A stretch of 64,000 nt of DNA from Microscilla marina ATCC 23134 (GTDB lineage: Bacteria > Bacteroidota > Bacteroidia > Cytophagales > Microscillaceae): positions 124,001 through 188,000 of the forward strand of contig NZ_AAWS01000005.1 in the NCBI RefSeq assembly GCF_000169175.1, given 5' to 3'. A program made the translations under genes and the position numbers. The notes under the pieces are model-generated. The model had not been told where the DNA came from. It did not search any database and saw nothing but the letters and a program-made list of their open reading frames with translations. Of this stretch, positions 62,456-64,000 are shown in pieces; positions within the stretch are counted from its first letter, which is position 1; each line of letters starts with the position of its first letter.

Positions 62456-62530
62456 CCACCTCAGCGAGTGGAGACACTCGCTGATTGAGTCACAGTCTGG
62501 TCTCTTGTGAAGACACAAGCGACGGCGGAA
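62456..62530. repeat. Palindromic repeat, family A (divergent arms)
   Basis: Two hairpins: CAGCGAGTG/CACTCGCTG (62462-62470 with 62475-62483) and CTTGTG/CACAAG (62514-62519 with 62524-62529). Arms differ from other copies but are fully complementary; the loop-side core GTG-NNNN-CAC is kept. Confidence 0.8.
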
Positions 62531-62800
62531 GATATTTCATTTCACCATAGGAAAAAAGGCACTGAGAGGCTGCATGAGATATTTGAAGCTCAGAAAAAAA
62601 ATAGCGGTTATGGGTATTATTAACTGAAGTTACGCAGACCTACTTATTTTGATGGTTATATGGCTTTATTGCTCAATGGTTTGGCTACGCATTGCGCAAC
62701 AATATAGCCATTCAACAATAGAAACAGGTGACTTTCAGAAAACTGCGTAACTTGAGTGATTAATCTAAAAACCTAATCATTAAACTAAAAGCCCAAATCA
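62527..62800 (+). repeat. Direct repeat, copy 2
   Basis: This is the partner of 61965-62236. In contrast to copy 1, its end runs intact into the terminator at 62788-62825. Confidence 0.9.
62531..62623 (+). pseudogene. Orphan 3' fragment of a HEAT-like gene copy
   Basis: The frame encodes DISFHHRKKGTERLHEIFEA and a tail identical to the C-terminus of the protein at 61577-62059, ending at TAA 62621. No start or upstream part is present; a family A repeat abuts its left side. It is a remnant of a duplicated gene. Confidence 0.75.
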
Positions 62801-62825
62801 GCATAACTGGTTTGGGCTTTTTTTT
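62788..62825 (+). terminator. Intact terminator of direct-repeat copy 2
   Basis: A 14-bp stem (AAAGCCCAAATCAG with CTGGTTTGGGCTTT, one G-T pair; 62788-62801 with 62807-62820) and five-base loop are followed by T residues to 62825. The matching left arm in copy 1 is separated from its right arm. Confidence 0.9.
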
Positions 62826-62948
62826 AGCATATTGGCAAACATATAAGCACACAAATAGGTGTACATAATACCAAATTGTTGCCATTACTTGTACACTAAA
62901 TTCTTTGTCTACATCTAAAAACCATCAACAAGCTTGTCTCCTCCTCTT

Positions 62949-63017
62949 GGTCTTAAGCGCAGCTGACCAAGAGAGCGGGTAACGATAGCGAAGAACTTGG
63001 TCGGCTGTGTTAAGACC
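62949..63017. repeat. Large imperfect palindrome, likely small structured repeat
   Basis: The arms GGTCTTAAGCGCAGCTGACC plus AAG (62949-62971) and CTTGGTCGGCTGTGTTAAGACC (62996-63017) are complementary except at a few positions and enclose 24 bases. An inner hairpin CTCTTGGTC/GACCAAGAG is an alternative fold. It lies upstream of nothing obvious and downstream of the flavoprotein gene stop by about 55 bases. Confidence 0.55.
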
Positions 63018-63070
63018 ACTACAAGTGAGTTTGTATAGGTTTTCAATCAGACTTGGTATAAGACTATAAA

Positions 63071-64000
63071 TCAGTTTTCAGCAAGGTACTCATGCACAAA
63101 TTTGATCGCCATAGCCCCTTCGCCTACTGCCGATGCTACCCGGTTCATAGCCCCGGCGCGCACATCGCCAGCGGCAAATATGCCAGGCACGCTGGTTTCG
63201 AGCAAAAAAGGCTCACGTTGTGGTATCCAGGCTTTGTGAAACTCATGGTACTTGAGCAATTCGCGTCCGGTTTCTAAAAAACCCCGTTGATTGCGCAATA
63301 CCTCTAAGTCTATCCACTCGGTATAAGGTTTGGCGCCAATAAAAATAAACAAAGCCCCCGCCTCACGTTCTTCCTCAGCTTTGGTTTGGGTATTTTGCAA
63401 TACTACCTGCTGAAGGTGGTCGCTCCCCTTGGCAGCTGTGATAGTGGTGTAGGGCAACAAGGTAATATTTTCGGTGCCTGCTATTTGGTCTATCAGGTAT
63501 TGCGACATGCTGATGCTGAGGTCGGGTCTGCGAACAACAATGTATACGTGATTGGCAAATTTTGCCAAATACATAGCACCCTGTCCGGCAGAGTTTCCAC
63601 CGCCTACTATATATACATCTTTGTTGCGGCAGGCGGCAGCTTCAGTAGTAGCAGCCCCATAGTAAATGCCTGCTCCAGTAAAGTCATTCATTCCGGGAGC
63701 TTCCAGTTTTCGGTAGTCTACCCCGGTAGTCACTATTACCGCACGGGTATGAATGGTTTTGCCATCGTCTAAAGTGATAATTTTGTAATTATCTTTGGTC
63801 TCTATATTATTCACCTGCACTGGAGACAAAAACTCAATGCCAAAGCGAGTAGCTTGAGTAATGGCGCGCCGCGACAAGTCCTGCCCGCTTAAGCCCGACG
63901 GAAAACCCAGGTAGTTTTCAATACGAGAGCTGGTACCTGCTTGTCCACCGGGTGCCCTCCGCTCTATCAACAGGGTTTTTAATCCTTCCGACCCTCCATA
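63071..64000 (-). CDS. Thioredoxin-reductase-like FAD/NAD(P) oxidoreductase, 5' end cut
   Basis: The frame is open to the right edge, so the N-terminal FAD GxGxxG lies outside; the TTG at 63970 is not the real start. The visible 309 codons begin YGGSEGLKTLLIERR, then GGQAGTSSRIENYLGFP, typical of the thioredoxin reductase family. The NAD(P)-binding GGGNSAGQGAMYLA and the FAD-binding C-terminal GIFAAGDVRAGAMNRVASAV are intact. In the place of the redox CxxC only a lone Cys is present (ATTEAAACRNKD), so it is not a classical thioredoxin reductase. Relatives often have N-terminal regulatory domains such as cyclic-nucleotide binding; whether this one does cannot be seen here. Confidence 0.92.
   Translation of the reverse strand, partial: YGGSEGLKTLLIERRAPGGQAGTSSRIENYLGFPSGLSGQDLSRRAITQATRFGIEFLSPVQVNNIETKDNYKIITLDDGKTIHTRAVIVTTGVDYRKLEAPGMNDFTGAGIYYGAATTEAAACRNKDVYIVGGGNSAGQGAMYLAKFANHVYIVVRRPDLSISMSQYLIDQIAGTENITLLPYTTITAAKGSDHLQQVVLQNTQTKAEEEREAGALFIFIGAKPYTEWIDLEVLRNQRGFLETGRELLKYHEFHKAWIPQREPFLLETSVPGIFAAGDVRAGAMNRVASAVGEGAMAIKFVHEYLAEN

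Noticed and set aside
59780-62530. Possible CRISPR array in the region of repeated palindromes
   Set aside because: Repeat spacing is irregular, orientations are mixed and arms vary; no cas gene is present.

Overview
The window looks like chromosomal DNA of a marine gliding or filamentous Bacteroidota of the Cytophagales type, with overall style like Microscilla (an inference from gene content, not from a database match). The grounds are two cargo proteins with C-terminal type IX secretion (T9SS) sorting domains, two promoters of the Bacteroidota form TTTG-N18/20-TAnnTTTG, 7TMR-DISM and LytS/LytTR signalling proteins, a class II lysyl-tRNA synthetase with the extended C-terminus I associate with this phylum, and very large TPR proteins. 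No rRNA, tRNA, CRISPR array or complete insertion sequence was seen. Both ends cut genes: an unrecognised protein at the left edge and a thioredoxin-reductase-like flavoprotein at the right edge.

Layout. 0-7.4 kb: SDR oxidoreductase, beta-lactamase-fold serine hydrolase, a MoaD/ThiS-like carrier with a tail after its GG, and an exported TPR-CHAT (caspase-fold) protein. 7.6-14.8 kb (minus): exported surface proteins (beta-helix T9SS cargo, SpoIIAA/STAS-like protein, LRR protein, PhoX-like multidomain T9SS cargo). 15.1-17.9 kb: amidohydrolase lipoprotein, fatty acid desaturase and a convergent cold-shock protein. 18.2-24.5 kb (minus): an exported double-thioredoxin/double-crystallin protein, an nth-asnB-like-glycosyltransferase operon, and an ECF sigma factor with a small overlapping partner. 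25.2-29.9 kb: MscS channel, SpoIIE phosphatase with a PilJ-type sensor, and an outer membrane barrel. 30.1-45.9 kb is a dense signalling region: an orphan double helical-bundle sensor, a 1289-residue hybrid histidine kinase/adenylate cyclase, a TPR protein with a degenerate kinase core, a divergent sigma-like protein, an overlapping REC-kinase and REC-HTH pair, a TerB-like membrane protein, a 7TMR-DISM SpoIIE phosphatase and a PAS kinase. 46.7-58.8 kb: lysS, two small envelope proteins, two LytS/LytTR pairs and a sarcosine-oxidase-family flavoprotein. 59.1-62.8 kb is an AT-rich accessory stretch of orphan genes, a disrupted membrane gene, a duplicated gene end and many small repeats.

How the parts connect. 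The gene order at 30-41 kb suggests a multi-component sensory system feeding phosphorelay, cAMP and perhaps an alternative sigma-like regulator. The pairing is inferred from adjacency and from a sensor domain shared by two neighbours. The two T9SS cargos need a secretion machine that is not in this window.

The least expected structure is non-coding. Several families of short palindromic repeats lie between genes: (A) double-hairpin elements whose stem arms change sequence but stay complementary around a GTG-NNNN-CAC core; (B) a 27-46 bp palindromic insert nested inside three other repeat types; (C) elements of about 60 bp around GCATAGC/GCTATG; and a 217/275 bp dispersed repeat in opposite orientations at 16.4 and 46.2 kb. 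One A element interrupts a membrane-protein gene and another has split a transcription terminator, which suggests these elements move or have moved.
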